Source: Nemophila menziesii (taxonomy: Eukaryota > Streptophyta > Magnoliopsida > Boraginales > Hydrophyllaceae). Taken from it: DNA of 64,000 nucleotides. Each line of letters starts with the position of its first letter. Position 1 is the stretch's first letter. The DNA is taken from the NCBI GenBank assembly GCA_029959085.1, contig JARWIR010000002.1, positions 33,195,733 to 33,259,732 on the forward strand, given 5' to 3'. Under the pieces are notes generated by a model. It was not told the origin of the DNA and did not search any database. It worked only from the letters and a program-made list of their open reading frames with translations. The position numbers and the translations under genes were made by a program. Positions 33,471 through 46,086 of this stretch are shown piece after piece.

Positions 33471-34468
33471 GGACCCAACAAGACCTCCCTAATACTCTAT
33501 TCTTACTAAAAACCACAAAAAATAATTAAGACTATATACATAAATGACCAATATTTATTCTACCCTCAAATATTCCAAGACACTATATATAGTTATTTTC
33601 TTCATTAAACCCTATGAATTCCTACACTCACTCCCACAAATATGCTCCTTCTCTCTATATTTTGTTTCTCTATCCATCGTGTTATCTTCTTCTCTCCACC
33701 ATAACAATATATCTCTCTATATTTGATTAGTTACCAATCTCGCTGCATTGTCTAACATATCAAACAATCACGTTAAGGTTTACTGTAAGTTTTTTGTTCA
33801 TACCTTTTTTATGTGTTTATTTTGCTTATCTTAGTTGGGTTTCTATGAATATGATAATATTGTTTAATTAACATGGTTGGACTTGTTTCTTTTCTTCCTT
33901 GTTTCGTTTTTTAGTTGTTATTTATCAATTTTTATAGTTTGTGTTCATCGTGGTTTAACTGTTGCGGCGATGCATGTTAACACGTACTTGTTGGTTTAGG
34001 GTTTGGATGTTTTACAAAGTTTTATGCTTTGAATACTCAATAATCTTCTATTTTTATCCATGCTCAGTATATTTTGCTCGTATATGTTGTTATTTTAGTG
34101 TTTATTGTTGTTTTACCAATTATAAGTGTTGTTTAGATTTTATATGCTAAGTATATGTGTACAGGGTTGCATGCTCTCCATACTCAATATTTCTGTGTTT
34201 TTACTGAGTGATCGATACTTTATGCACAGATCCTCAGTACTAAGTACTCAGAACTCAGCACTTTATGTTTTTTGGTTGTTGTTCAGATAACTTGTTTGTT
34301 GTGTATGTGTTTTTAATGCTCAACTTTTTGCCATATGTGTATGGTCAGTTTTACTCATCAACTACTTGTTTAGTTGAGTACTCAATAACATATGAACAAT
34401 GTGTCTGAGTACTCGGGAACATTTCTTTTTGTATTCAGTTTACTACAGTTCTTTACTTGCCAGGTTAG
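33471..34468 (+). other. MULE 5' region upstream of transposase
   Basis: AT-rich leader with many copies of the ACTCAGTA/TACTGAGT motif in both orientations at 34070-34440. A CACTATATATAG box near 33582 could be a TATA element. No convincing coding exon; the open stretches on plus (33544-33726, 33962-34150) are low-complexity and have no recognisable domain. Confidence 0.5.
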
Positions 34469-35293
34469 ATGGATTGCGATGTTCTAGTTGTGTTCAAGGC
34501 TGGTTTCGAGCAAGTCTTTTTTCCCTTCAATAAGTTGGCCGATTTCAATTCTATAAATAATTTCGCAGTTAACAGATGGGGTTTGTTTGACAGTTTTCTT
34601 AGTTAATCTTATACTATAGGTGATTACAAAGATTCCAAACTAGAGAATAACACTGATTTATCCACAATCAAGTGGATTTTGGAGCATGGAAATTACCAAA
34701 AGATGGATAGTTGTGTTTTGGAAAAAAAGAGCAAGGTTATCCTTTATTATCCCCGATACGGATTCATCCCGACCACGTGTACAAGTCAGTCAGCCTATCC
34801 CTATACAATCTATTCCCGACCCTTCCATACCCGCCCACACTCCAATATTTTTTACACGCGAAGCAAACGATTTGAGAAGTGATTCGTGGAAATATGGTTT
34901 ACAGTCTTCCAGACGTGTTTTATGGACGGTGCTAAACAATTCCATATAGCTCTTTGTAAACAAGCTGATGTTGAAGGCTTCAAGTTTGACTATATTCATA
35001 ATAATACGAATCGAATAAGTGCCCAATGCTTTTATAAGATTAGTAATGGTTGCAAGTGGTATGTTTATTTGTCTCCTAAAAAAATCTAATGGCACGTTTA
35101 CAAGAAGTTGTTGCATTGTAGGTTGGACTCTAGCATTTTATCTCATGTTGTTGCAGAAGTGGTTCATGTGAATCCATCTCTTGTGCCAAGAGAAATTCAG
35201 TTTAATTTAAAGGAGAGTTACGCTTTTGATGTTTCTTACAAAACGTCTTGGGGTACGGTCAACAAGGTGAAGGACCATTTATTTGGAGATATT
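34469..35293 (+). pseudogene. MULE transposase, N-terminal part
   Basis: Proposed start ATG at 34469 (MDCDVLVVFKAG), with a stop at about 34601. Then, in shifting frames, comes the MuDR N-terminal domain: FQTCFMDGAKQFHIALCKQ, NRISAQCFYKISNGCKWYVY and, at 35108-35290, SHVVAEVVHVNPSLVPREIQ and KTSWGTVNKVKDHLFGD, which fits the (s)Y-x-tawrak...lfGD block of plant MULE transposases. LINE-1 interrupts the gene right after LFGD; coding resumes at 40405. Confidence 0.78.
35277..35293. repeat. LINE-1 target-site duplication (left copy)
   Basis: ATTTATTTGGAGATATT, matched by TTTATTCGGAGATATT at 40389-40404 with one mismatch. It marks both ends of LINE-1 and lies within the transposase reading frame. 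Confidence 0.8.
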
Positions 35294-35501
35294 TTTTTTT
35301 TGATCATTAAATCAAATTTTATTAAAATGACAATCAACTTCTAATATCCTTAAACACTTTCAATAGCCCATTTCTACCAAACTAGAGGCCTAAGGCCCAA
35401 CTTATAAGAATAAAAACAATTACAATATAAGCTATTACATTAAAAACAAAAAAACAACTCTTTAAAAGCCGAGGCCCAAACGGGTTACACAACTAGCCCA
35501 T

Positions 35502-38500
35502 TTAGCCCACTTCCATTGCTTTGTTGATTCTGCTCACTAACTCTTCGGCCCTTTTCGTTTTAAACCTCTTTCTATTGACTTTAAACTTGAACATTTCTCT
35601 TATCTTATTTATAATTTGTTTATCATTTAGACAATTTCCTCCATGAACCCTCTCGTTTCTTTCATTCCAAACGCAATAAATATGAGGTAATGACAATATT
35701 CATAACACTTACGTTTTCTGCACCTGAATTTTGTAAAACACATTCCACTATCTCATCCAAACTTGATGCTTTACAATTAATAGAGAAAGGATTCATAACC
35801 TCAAATAATATTCTTTTAGTGAAAGAACAAGTTACCATTAAATGTTGTATATCTTCAGTTTTAGCATAACAAAACACACAAAGTGGATCAACTTGTAAAC
35901 CCCAACTAATCATCCTCTGTTTTGTTGGCAACCTGTCTTGTATAGCAAGCCAAGAAATGAAACAGCATCTTGGAATATTAAGCTTAAACCATACAATTCT
36001 GCACCAGTTGACTTCATGTGATTTAATACTAATTCTGCGCAAAGTCTTTTTGAAAGAAAAGTAGTGACTTTTACTTTCAGCCCAAGTTATCACATCCTCT
36101 CCTTGTTTTAATTTATAATCATTAATGTAAGGTAATAGCTTACCTACACAAGGAGGTAATCTCCACCTATTTCCACCAAAGCAGCTATACACAGTTCTAT
36201 CTTTATTGATATTATACTTAACAAATTCAATTCCAAGCAACTATTGTACATTCTTACCATCTACCCACTTATCCCATAATAGATAAGTAGACTTACCATT
36301 TCTAACCTTGTGTGAAATAAACTCATAAGTAATGCTTCTGATCTTCATCAATTGTTTCCAAATCCATGAGTGAGCCTGTTTAATGTCTAAGCTCCATATA
36401 CACCTTCCTTGTATAATGTTTTTGTGCACCCATATACTCCATAAGTTTGTTTTCTGAGAGTACATCCTCCAAAAGGTGTATAAAAGACACACTTTATTCA
36501 AATCTTCTAAGTTAGGTATTCCAAGCCCTCCATATTCTTTGCTTTTACAAATGTTATGCCATGAGATTTTTGCTCCACTTGCACCATCTGTATTACCCTT
36601 CCACAAGAAACAGCTCAGCTTTTGACTAAGTTTATATATAACCTGTTTTGGCAAAAGGAATACCCTGCACCAAAACAAAATCTTACTAATAAGGACACAT
36701 CTGACTAACTCTGTTCTTCCAGCATATGAAAGCAATTTTGATGACCAAACATTTATACAGCTAAAAATATTTTCCACCAATCTATTCCTATCTGATACAG
36801 ATAGTTTCTTGGAGTTTAGAGGTACTCCAAGATATCTAATTGGCATTGATCCAATTTTGATTCCAAGAATTGCATATATATCATTCATTATATTAATTTT
36901 GGTTCCACCAAAGTATAATTCACTTTTATTGAAATTAATTTTGAGCCCTGAGAGCCTTGAGATAATGTTGAGAGCTTCTTTAACTACCCTTGCAGAATTA
37001 CCATCAGCTTTTAAGAATATTAAAACATCATCTGCAAAAATCTGATGGTTTAACTTCATTCTCTACATTTGTGATGATAACTGAAGTTCTTTTTATAAGC
37101 CATATGATTAAATAGACCTGAGAAAATCTCCATACATATAGCAAACAAATATGGGGAGAGAGGGTCTCCTTGCCTGAGCCCTCTCTTCCCTTTGAAATAT
37201 CCACAGGATTGACCATTTAAACAGATAGAATATGAGGGTGAGCAGATACAAATTCTTATCCATTCAATAAATTTACTTGGGAATCTGAAAGCATGAAGTG
37301 AACTAATGAGAAACTTCCAGTATACACTATCATAGGCTTTTTGTAAGTCTAGGTTGATAGTGCACTTTGGTATTGAGTCTTTCTTTTCATATCCAAGAAC
37401 AACTTCTTGCGCAACTAGCACATTATCACTTATAAATCTCCCTCCTACATAAGCTGCCTGATTTGGTGAGATGATTGAGTTTAACACCTTTGAGCCTGTT
37501 TGAGATAACTTTGGATATTGTCTTGTATATAGTATTTACACAAGAGATTGGTCTGAACTTTTTTAGGTTTGAAGCATTCTTTTCTTTAGGTAGCAGAACC
37601 AAGTTTGTAGCACTTACTTGGCCTAGAAGTTTGTTGTTCTCCAGACATTGTCTAACTGCCTTTATGAAATCTTCTCCTATAATGCTCCATGTAGCTTTGT
37701 AAAAACATGAATTAAGTCCATCAGATCCTGGACTTTTATTTTCATTTATAGAGAAGAGAGCATCTTTAATTTCTTTATCTGAGAAAGGTTTACTTAATTC
37801 CTCAGCCTGTTCATCAGTTAGTTGAGTATGTATCAATTTCTTTAATGTTGAAATTGCACATACTTCTTCATTTACATCTTCAGTCTCCAGAAGGTTCTTG
37901 TAATAAATAATAAACTCAGACTTTATTTGCTCATAATCTGTGATAATTTCACCATTTTCTTTAGTAAGAACTGAAATATTATTTCTAGCATATCTTCCTT
38001 TGATTACTTTATAAAAATTTGTTGAGTTACAGTCCATATCAGTTGTGAAAGTAGCTTTTGCTTTTTGCCTTAGTATGTTGTGTTGAATGAGCATAGCATC
38101 TTCCAATTCTCTCTCCAATATTTTCTCTTCTCTAAGAACATCTTCATCAGTTTTACCTTCCATAATGAGAGTTGTAGTTTTGTCAGATGGCTTTTTATAG
38201 ATTCTATATTGTTTGAGTTCCTTCTGAAGTATGTGTTGTTGAATTTCTTCAAAGCATTTTTAGTACACTTCTGCTTAAAACATAATCTGAACATTAAATT
38301 CCCCTCAACATGTTGATTCCAAGCTATCTTAACAGTTTCTATGAACTTCTCATGAGATGCCCATATATTAAAGAATTTGAATGAGCTTGGACTGTATTTT
38401 TTTTATCACCTAATTCCACTTTTATGGCTTGGTGGTCAGAGGTTGAAGGAGGGATGATAATTACTTTAGGCTCCTTTGTATCCATTACTTTAAACTGGCT

Positions 38501-39081
38501 CTAATCTCAGTTGTACTCTTATTTGTCCATGTATAATATTGACCTGAGTAGTTATGTTCATATAGATTTGCATCATCTAGACAATCTGCAAATTCCAAAG
38601 CTCCATTTTCAAGCTCATCACAGTTAAGTCTATCTTGAATCTTTAGAATCTCATTGAAATCCCCAAGGACACACACTCTATCCTTCTCATGGTCACTACT
38701 CCACTGTATAATGTCATTCCATACACTTCTTCTGTCCCTATCATCATTAAAGGCATATACAATAGCTATATAATATATTTCCTTATTTTTAGTTGTTTCC
38801 ATCTCAATGAACATTGCTTGAGCTGTCTCTTTGAGAAGATTAACCTTAACACAATTTTTATCCCACAAAATCCAAATTCTACCCAAGTCATCTTTGTTGT
38901 AATTGTGAATCATCTCTAAGTTTGAGAAATGAGCTTTTATTATAGCTGAGGCATTACTAAATTTAACTTTAGTTTCTAGTAGTCCAACTAAGTTGACTTT
39001 ATTAATAGCTAGAAAGTCTTTAACATCTAATTGACGCAAGACATTATTTAGACCACGCACATTCCATGTAGCTAAACTCAT
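35502..39081 (-). pseudogene. LINE-1 ORF2 (endonuclease, reverse transcriptase, zinc-binding)
   Basis: Start MSLATWNVRGLNNVL at 39081. APE-type endonuclease to about 38485: TWNVRGLN, VGLLETKV, VLGDFNEI, QYYTWTN. RT: PGSDGLNSCFYKATW, KKFRPISCVNTIYK (37.6 kb), NLDLQKAYDSVYW, GLRQGDPLSPYLFAICME, and the active-site box IFADDVLIF (about 37025-37036, FADD). The C-terminal zinc-binding RT domain at 36240-35700 contains PRCCFISWLAIQDRLPTKQR and CVFCYAKTEDIQHLMVTC. Frames change near 38480, 38160, 37440, 37060 and 35680, so this copy is non-functional. ORF2 nicks the target and copies the RNA at that site. Confidence 0.9.
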
Positions 39082-40066
39082 ATGTTTGGGGGTCTTGTTA
39101 TTTCTTTACCTCCTTCATGATTTATAAATTGAAGGACACCTCTATCAATATTATCCTCATTAGTTTGTCGATCTTTATACTTATTATTAGTTGAGATAAC
39201 TTTGTTACTCCCACTTGCACTTGTTTCTCCTTGATATACTACTTGTTTTCCTCGTGCATTTGTCCATTCATTTCCTTTATCATTAACTTTTTCTTGATCA
39301 TTTGTTTGAATACGTTTGGGCCTCCATACTTTCTGAATGTTGTTGCATTTAGCTTCAATGTGGCCGAATTTGTTACACTTCAAGCTTAAGATTGGTTTCC
39401 AGTCATATTCGACTTTCACCTCATGTAAATCTTCTTTTCCCACATCCACATACACAGTTTCTGGTAATTCTTCTTTAGTGTCAATCTCAATGCATACTCT
39501 AGCATATCCCAGCCTCGTTTTCGACTCTGTAATCGAGTCCATCTGTAAAGGGACTCCGATTCCACTTGCTACATTGCCTAGACCGCGTTGTGTCCATAAG
39601 TTCATTGGTACGTTTATAAGTTTAGCCCATACCGGAATTCGTGTAACATCTATCGCTTCAAATTGTACATTAGGTGTCCAAGGTCTCTTAGTAACAGAGG
39701 TTTACCGTTTATGTGCCAAAATTGTTCCATAGCTTTACCACAGTTTTGCTGAATTTCAAACTTAAAGACGTATAACCCTTTACCACTGGAATTTACTTCC
39801 ACTTTCCCTAATTTCTGCCATTGAAATTTAACGAAATTTGTGATAGCATAGAAATTCGGAGGGTTATCGAGAAATTGACCTACAAGGCAGTTGACCCATT
39901 GTTCATCTCCTTCATCAAAGACATCCTTAGGCGGTTTAATAACTTTTTTCTCTCCTTGCTTTTCCGGCGAGTGAAAATCAAGTTTGAAAATCTTGTCAAC
40001 TCCTTTTTTGAAGAGGATTGACCACATAGTAGGCTCTTTTGATAACATTTTGTTCCGGTGTCTCAT
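39078..40066 (-). pseudogene. LINE-1 ORF1 (RNA-binding, DUF4283/zinc-knuckle type)
   Basis: Frames 40066-39650 and 39605-39078. FAITN-like FYAITNFVKFQWQKLGKVEV, then FKFEIQQNCGKAMEQFWHINGKPLLL (DUF4283-like core), then MDSITESKTRLGYARVCIEID. The zinc knuckle reads SLKCNKFGHIEAKC, with the first Cys lost (LINE-2 keeps CSKCNQFGHVEGKC). The stop overlaps the ORF2 start: TGA at 39078-39080 and ATG at 39079-39081 share two bases. One break lies near 39610-39650. Confidence 0.85.
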
Positions 40067-40384
40067 CTACAACTTGTATCGGAGTATTGACCGGAGTATG
40101 AACTTCAGATCTTTGGGTCGATGATTGAAGGTTAATGGTGGGTATATTTTGGAGTGGTGGTCGGTTGACTGGGTAAAGATGAATGGATAATTTTTTTTAT
40201 GAATTTGACTTGGTGATAGATCCCAGATTTTTGGGATAAAACACCAAATCGAGAAAAGAAAAAAGCAAAAAAGGTGTGTTTTGTGGCTGAAAGTGGTGAA
40301 AAAAAGAAAAAATTAAGTGGAATAAAGTTTAGGTGGGATGAATGGCTAGAGAGAATTTTTCCTAGTGTTGACTCTCATTTGACC
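40067..40384 (-). other. LINE-1 5' untranslated region
   Basis: About 320 bp between the LINE 5' end and the ORF1 ATG, with an in-frame stop just ahead of the start. Similar to 52877-53166 of LINE-2, including a shared GATCCCAGA...GGGAT/ATGAGAT segment. It probably holds the internal promoter, but no specific element is recognised. Confidence 0.5.
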
Positions 40385-40404
40385 TTTTTTTATTCGGAGA
40401 TATT

Positions 40405-41879
40405 GATTCATCTTTTAATCGTTAACAGATTTATTTTGAGAATCTTAAAGCGCTTGACCCGAAGACTATCTTTTTAGTTGAGTGTTTACCTGTTTCTCGT
40501 GTTTCCAGTCGTTTTTTTCTCGTTTGATGGATCCATAGCAGGTTTTCGATCATGTCGTGTGATGTTATTTCTAGATGCCACCTTCCTTAAAATCCAAATA
40601 TAAGGGATGTTAGTTGTTTCTACTGCCAAAGATGGTGACCAAGGTTAGTTTCTTTTGATTAGGATTTACTCATTCAACCATAGCAGTTAATACATTCTTG
40701 TGAACATACTCAGTAGTGTTAATGAGCATTGTCGACCATACTCAACAACTTTGCTGAGTATTATGCATCATACTCTGTAAAGCTACTGAGCATGAGTTGC
40801 ATACTCAGTAAATCTACTGAGCATGATCTACATACTCAGTAAAACTATTAATTGTACTGATACCCAGTCATTTTTATTGGTGCGACAGGGTTATTTCCTA
40901 TTGCTTTTGGTGTAGTTCCCAGTGAAGATACAGTTAATTGGATTGGAATCCTGCAATTCTTGAAGCCTCTTGTTAGTGGTCATCCACTCACTTTCATCTC
41001 TAGCCGTAATAAGAGACTATTAAACGCTGTGAAATCTGTTTCCCGGTAAAATAGCCATAGCTTCTGTCTGAAATATATAAAGAAAATCTTCGGATTGCAA
41101 TGAAGGGTACACCTTTTTCCGTGATTGAATGGTTCATCTTATGAACACAGTTGCATGCGCTCCAACATTCAACACTTTTATCACTTTATGTCTACTGGAT
41201 TCTTGAAGGGAAAAAACAACTTCGCGATTTCCTTAGTACATTGCCTAAGGAGAACTATGCAAATGCACATTTAACTGCCCGGAGTTATGGTGAAATTACC
41301 TTAAATGCAGTTGGATCGTTTAATTATTGGATAATAGAGCAAAAGAGTCTTCCTGTTTCGCAGCTTATTGATGTGCTGCGTGTTAAACTAATGCAGTGGT
41401 TTCATGATCGTGTATTAAATTCATCTAAATGGACAACAACACTATGCATGTCTATTATGCTACTTTATAATATCAAAATTGGCCTTAGCTCTACTTGGTT
41501 TGTTAAACAATCAACCCCGTCTCTTTTCCAGGTTGGTTCAAACCTGATCATGGTCATAGAAATCGCTGCTCGGACATGTTCTTGTTGTTCATGGCAAGAA
41601 TTGGCGTTCCCTTGCCAACACGCGCTTTGTACATTGTCATCGGCTGGTGTTGTTAATCATTTTGAATATGTTAAGTCATTTTTTCATTTTTCTTCTTACA
41701 AAAATTCTTATGCAAAAAATATTCCTGCCATGTCGACTTTTGAAGTGGATGTCCCACTAGATGATTCCCTAGTTATCCATCCTCCTCCATATAATGTACC
41801 ACCTGGCAGGCCTCAGTCTAAACGATTTCACTCATGTACGGAGAAACTTGTTTGGAAAATTCGGTGTGGAAGGTTTTAA
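40405..41879 (+). pseudogene. MULE transposase, C-terminal part (MULE domain and SWIM finger)
   Basis: After LINE-1 the reading goes on with IDSSFNR...YFENLKALDPKT. The first catalytic region is MLFLDATFLK (about 40560), followed after a GT-AG intron by LFPIAFGVVPSEDTVNW. Frames are broken at 41040-41150. An open stretch, 41151-41879, then gives RSYGEITLNAVGSFNYWI and LPVSQLIDVLRVKLMQWFHDR. The SWIM zinc finger is CSCCSWQELAFPCQH (CxC...CxH complete), with a Pro-rich tail. This is the normal order for plant mudrA/Far1-like transposases, which bind the TIRs and cut the element out. Confidence 0.85.
40644..40888 (+). other. Intron in MULE transposase, filled with TACTGAGTA motifs
   Basis: Removing GTTAG...GACAG joins AAAGATGGTGACCAAG to GGTTATTTCC, giving the uninterrupted conserved text KDGDQGLFPIAFGVV. 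The 245-bp intron holds about ten ACTGAG(T/C)A or reverse-complement motifs, most between 40707 and 40850. Confidence 0.75.
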
Positions 41880-42600
41880 AAGATTGGAACTCATAATCGT
41901 GCATCATGTAGGGTTGCCATATGAATTAAGCTTTAACTACTTGTTGATGTTGTTACTTTTGTTTTTCCTTATATTTATGGATCTTTATTGTATTTTTTTT
42001 CCTATTATAAACACATTTTTAGGTTTTATGCAATTATTTTTTCTATTATAAACTTTTTTTTTGAAACAATGTTTAAGTCTAATCCCCCAGATTAGGTTAT
42101 TTGTTATTCACAATATTTTACCAGGCCTGCTAATTACCTTTATTGAGCATAGATATTATACCCAATACTTTGACTAAGTATGGATTTCATATTCAATACG
42201 TTTATTGAGTATGGATAATATTATACTTAATACTTTTTTTGAGTTCGAATCCCATACTCAGTACTTGTTATTGAGTATCGTTTATAAACTCAAATATATT
42301 ATTGAGTATGAGTGTCATTATCCATATGCTTAGTTCTACATAAGCCTACCTACTTACTAATACATGCATAATACTTGGTAAATATAATTTTACTACAAAA
42401 ATCTACTTCAATTAGGCATATATTAATTAATTGTTAAACATAATTACACAACAAAACCACATAACAGTTAAACAAAATGTAGATAATCATAGTAGTTTAA
42501 TTTTCTAGAATTCAACAAAATAGTATATCAACTAAAGCATCGTTCAGTCTAATATTATCTTCTGTGAATATTTTTCGTTACGCAATAGCTTCCTCACAAT
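41880..42600. other. MULE spacer between the two convergent genes
   Basis: AT-rich, non-coding. 42130-42330 is dense in TATTGAGTAT and TACTCAATA variants of the motif found through the MULE. It lies between the 3' ends of the transposase (+) and the Ulp1-like gene (-), so it should hold both polyadenylation regions; no clear signal is singled out. Confidence 0.5.
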
Positions 42601-45600
42601 TTATGCTCTCATCCCATTAATCACTATTGGTTTGTATGAGTAGTTCCCTAAGCCACCTATTCTATAAAAGTACTTTGCCCATAATAGAATAAACACTCCA
42701 TAGTCAAGCTACCTTGTATTTATTTAGGTGAGTCTATGTGAAATAAGTGGTATGACTCTGATGCATTTTGATTATCTACATTCGAAACGTTCTTCACTAG
42801 AAAATCTCTATACCTTTTCGCAGCAGCTTTAGTTTTTTTTTCCAGTGGATCCTTTGCCTTTTTCCACATATGGAGTTGTAGTAATTGAATGTCTTAAAGA
42901 GCATGTCATACACCATTAAGCTCCAGTTACTGCCACCTTCGGCTTCTACAAATACAGGTAACAGTGTATAATCATATTCTTGGTTGTTTCTTCTGAAAGC
43001 ATCTTTTACGAAGAAATTGATTTCATCTTCCATTTCGCTTACAATATAGTTCTGTTTAAAATTGCAATAACAAAGAGAACCGGTTTAATTTACTATAAGA
43101 AAATTATTGTTTTTAAAGCGTGAATGTGTTACCTACAAAGCAGCCGGCAACGTGGAAGTTGATTTTGTGTTGCCCACCACTCTTCCCATTACCATACTCC
43201 TCATCACACATTACAAGCATATCATCTATCATATGTGATTATAAATTACTCGTAACACACATGAAAGAAATATAACCAAACTCAGTTAAGTTACTGAGTA
43301 TGTCAACCATACTCAGTACTTTTACTGAGTATGATTGACATACTCAGTAAAAGTCTGAGTATGATTGTTCAGACTTAGTAGACTTATCGATTAAGTTAGT
43401 CTTTTTCATATTTCTTACCTTAACTGCAATTGCCCCCTTATGTTCAATGTTCAATACTTCAATGATTGGCACCATAACCGGTTCCTAGACCCAAACATTC
43501 TCCTTTAGCTTTCCGTTTGTCATCCTACTCAAGAAAGTGTGATCGGCTTTTCTGCAATATTTATGTGGAAGAATTTCATTTGACATGCTGGTTCTTCAGT
43601 AACCACTTTTTTTAGCCTTTGTTTGCTTCTCCTCTTCATTTATCTAATCTTGTGTTGCATTCAACAGATCAAATCATGGTTGCGATGGCTTGATTTCTGC
43701 TAGGCATCCTGTTTCAACTGATTTAGTTTTAGCAACTTTAGCAATTCAACTGGCTTTTTGTAAACTAGCCGTCCTTTTTGGTCTTCTAAGAGGTGGATCA
43801 TCTACAAAATATGAAGAATTTGCTTTCTCCGTCACAAATCCCTCTTGAAGAATCGTCCCTGGAGTGTACTTACTAACAATTCCTACTAGCTTCTTTTTTG
43901 CTAGGTTCATCCAATTACACTCTGTAGGTCACACTCCTTCTCCCGAGTTAGAACCTCATTTCCTTCTTCATCTTTTCTCCCAGCAGTTTCTTCACCTTCT
44001 ATATCCCCCATAGCCACCAACTTGGCTATCTATCTAAGATTGATGATCTCATCTTGGAGTGTTTTGTTCTCATCTTTAAGTTTTTTGTTTTCATTCTTAA
44101 GTGTTTTGTTCTCATCCTGTATTAGGTCAGTTCCAGCATGAAGTGCATCATGTCCTTCATTCATTCCCTTTATATAATCTTCTAGTGATCTAATCCTTGA
44201 CTCCAGATTTGTTTTATCTTTCGAAATTTCTTTCATTTGTTCTTCTTTTCATAAAAATATTAAATTAGATTTTTCAAAACCTTCCTCTACTACTTTTAGC
44301 CTTCTACTCAGTTGGTTTTTTTCCTTTGCAGCTCTACATTTTTTGCAATCAATACTTTCCCTACCATTCTTTCTTCTTCCATCCTCTTGATATCCTCAGC
44401 GTGTTTTAGGTTCTCTGCCGTTAATTCATCTATCTCGGCGACCAGCCGGTTGTTTTTGTGTGTTGCTTCGTCTATCCTAGAACGCAGTCTTTTTACTACA
44501 GCATTTGTCGAACCACCCCAACCTCGTTCGCTGCGTTATATCTGAATCTCAAAAACTCTGCATCCTCATTCACAATTTTTTTTGTTTCGTTCACCCCTCA
44601 TATTTTGAACTTGTGTTTGCCGACGACACCTCCTTTTCACTAGAAATCCTTAAGCTTCTCCTGATTTTGAAGATTTTACGGTCGTATATCTTCAAACCGT
44701 TTGAAATATTCACCTCCTCTCGGTGGACCGTCTTCCATCGATTCATCTATGTTCATCTCTTCAGCTTCACTAGAGAAGTCCATTCATGGTTCTTCTCTCA
44801 TCTCAGTATTTGCGTCCATTTCTTGATCTCTTACCAACCCTTCATCATCTCTAACAACCTCTTTCCCCTCTCTTCTATCATTTATCTAATTGTTAACCAT
44901 CACATCATACTTATCATCCATATTTTAACCTTCTGAATTTCTTCTTTTTCTACTTCCTCCCCATCATTACCATCATCATTACCTTAATTATTCACCCGTT
45001 CTAACAAATTGGAATGTTGTATGTCATCGTCATTGCCATCTTGTAGATTTTCTTGTATCAAAACCCATCGATTTTCTTCATCAGTTGGTTCTGGTTCCCT
45101 TATAGACACCTACAATCAGTACCCAAACAAAATTTATTAATAAAATCCTTAATATAATTCTCTCAAAATACTCAATAAATAATTTAATCGTAAACTATCA
45201 TAACCATTCTCGTTTTCACACGATGAGGGTTTTCGCTCTTGTAGCCAACGTAATAATCCCATTCCTGAATCTCAGACTTCCATTTGGGTCCTGGCTTGTT
45301 CCAACTGATACATGCTCATGGTACCAAGGCTGAAAAATAATAAAGGTTAAAACCATACTCAGATTATCAATTTTATTAATTATTACTCAACTTATGTATT
45401 ACTTACCAATATTATGAACAAATTAGCGACGACTGACTTGATGTCCTCGTATGTAGAGATCGAATCGGTTATATCATTTACGATAGCTGAGGCCCAGTCA
45501 TATTGCTTCATTTTCTCTAGGTCTTCACATATACTAAACTATTTTCTAACAATATAATTTCCGTCAGCAAACAACAGTTTTGTTACGGTGTACATGCGCA

Positions 45601-46086
45601 GGAGTTTTGCTACATCCTCCTGAGGTTGAAATATTGCTTCCCCCTCCAGAATTTCTAGTTTACAGTTTTGTACTGTTGTTGAAGTCAATTCTTTTTTTGT
45701 TCCTCCTCCAAAGTTCCTTAGGTACCACTCACTTTCAGCATATTTTTCCTCCTTTGTGATCAATTGGAAATTGTTATTGCCACATTTAATTCCCATCAAA
45801 ATCTTCACTTGTTTTGGGGTGATATGAAGTTCTTTTCCAGCAATCATAAACCTATCCTTCTCCCTATCGTAGCATTCAATTCTCTTTTTCATTAACTTGT
45901 CAAATTTCTTGATTGTTGTGTAAGTTCTTATTTTAGCGTATATAAACCCATCCACAATCTATGGAAAGGTGTTTTTGTGCATCGACCTAATAATTTTGGT
46001 AAAAATTCTCCCATCTTCAACATTTTAAACAACCCTACCATGGTTGATGGGTATTGGACTTCGCTACCCCTTTTTTCCTTTGCCAT
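42601..46086 (-). pseudogene. Ulp1-like (SUMO protease family) passenger gene of the MULE
   Basis: Start MAKEKRGSEVQYPSTMVGLF at 46086; a shift near 45965 leads to 45955-45539 (MKKRIECYDREKD, AGKELHITPKQVKILMGIK), the N-terminal region typical of plant transposon Ulp1 proteins. Further exons follow: 45530-45410 ending at a GTAAGT donor, and 45330-45200 after a TTTTTCAG acceptor. Then come a coiled coil (44236-44030) and the peptidase C48-like domain at 43033-42601. In that domain the catalytic positions read SNW for HW (42926-42928), YYNSI for YDSx (42875-42877) and DYGVFILLWAKYF for DCGxF (42700-42702). Stops and shifts show decay. Ulp1 enzymes remove SUMO; this product could not cleave. Confidence 0.72.
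44030..44236 (-). other. Coiled-coil segment of the Ulp1-like gene
   Basis: 68 open codons with heptad-like, near-tandem repeats of ENKTLKNENKKLKDENKTLQ. Such coiled coils lie between the N-terminal domain and the C48-like domain in plant MULE Ulp proteins. It is part of the gene above, not a separate one. Confidence 0.6.

Larger units (their letters stand above)
35294..40384 (-). mobile_element. LINE-1: plant L1-type non-LTR retrotransposon
   Basis: 5.1 kb on minus with the T-rich 3' tail at its left end (35294-35302). The 5' end at 40384 (reads GGTCAAATGAGAGTCAAC on minus) agrees with the 5' end of LINE-2. Carries ORF1 and ORF2. It inserted in the MULE transposase gene, giving a 16-17-bp imperfect TSD. 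Both ORFs have a few frameshifts or stops, but the copy is full length. Confidence 0.88.
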
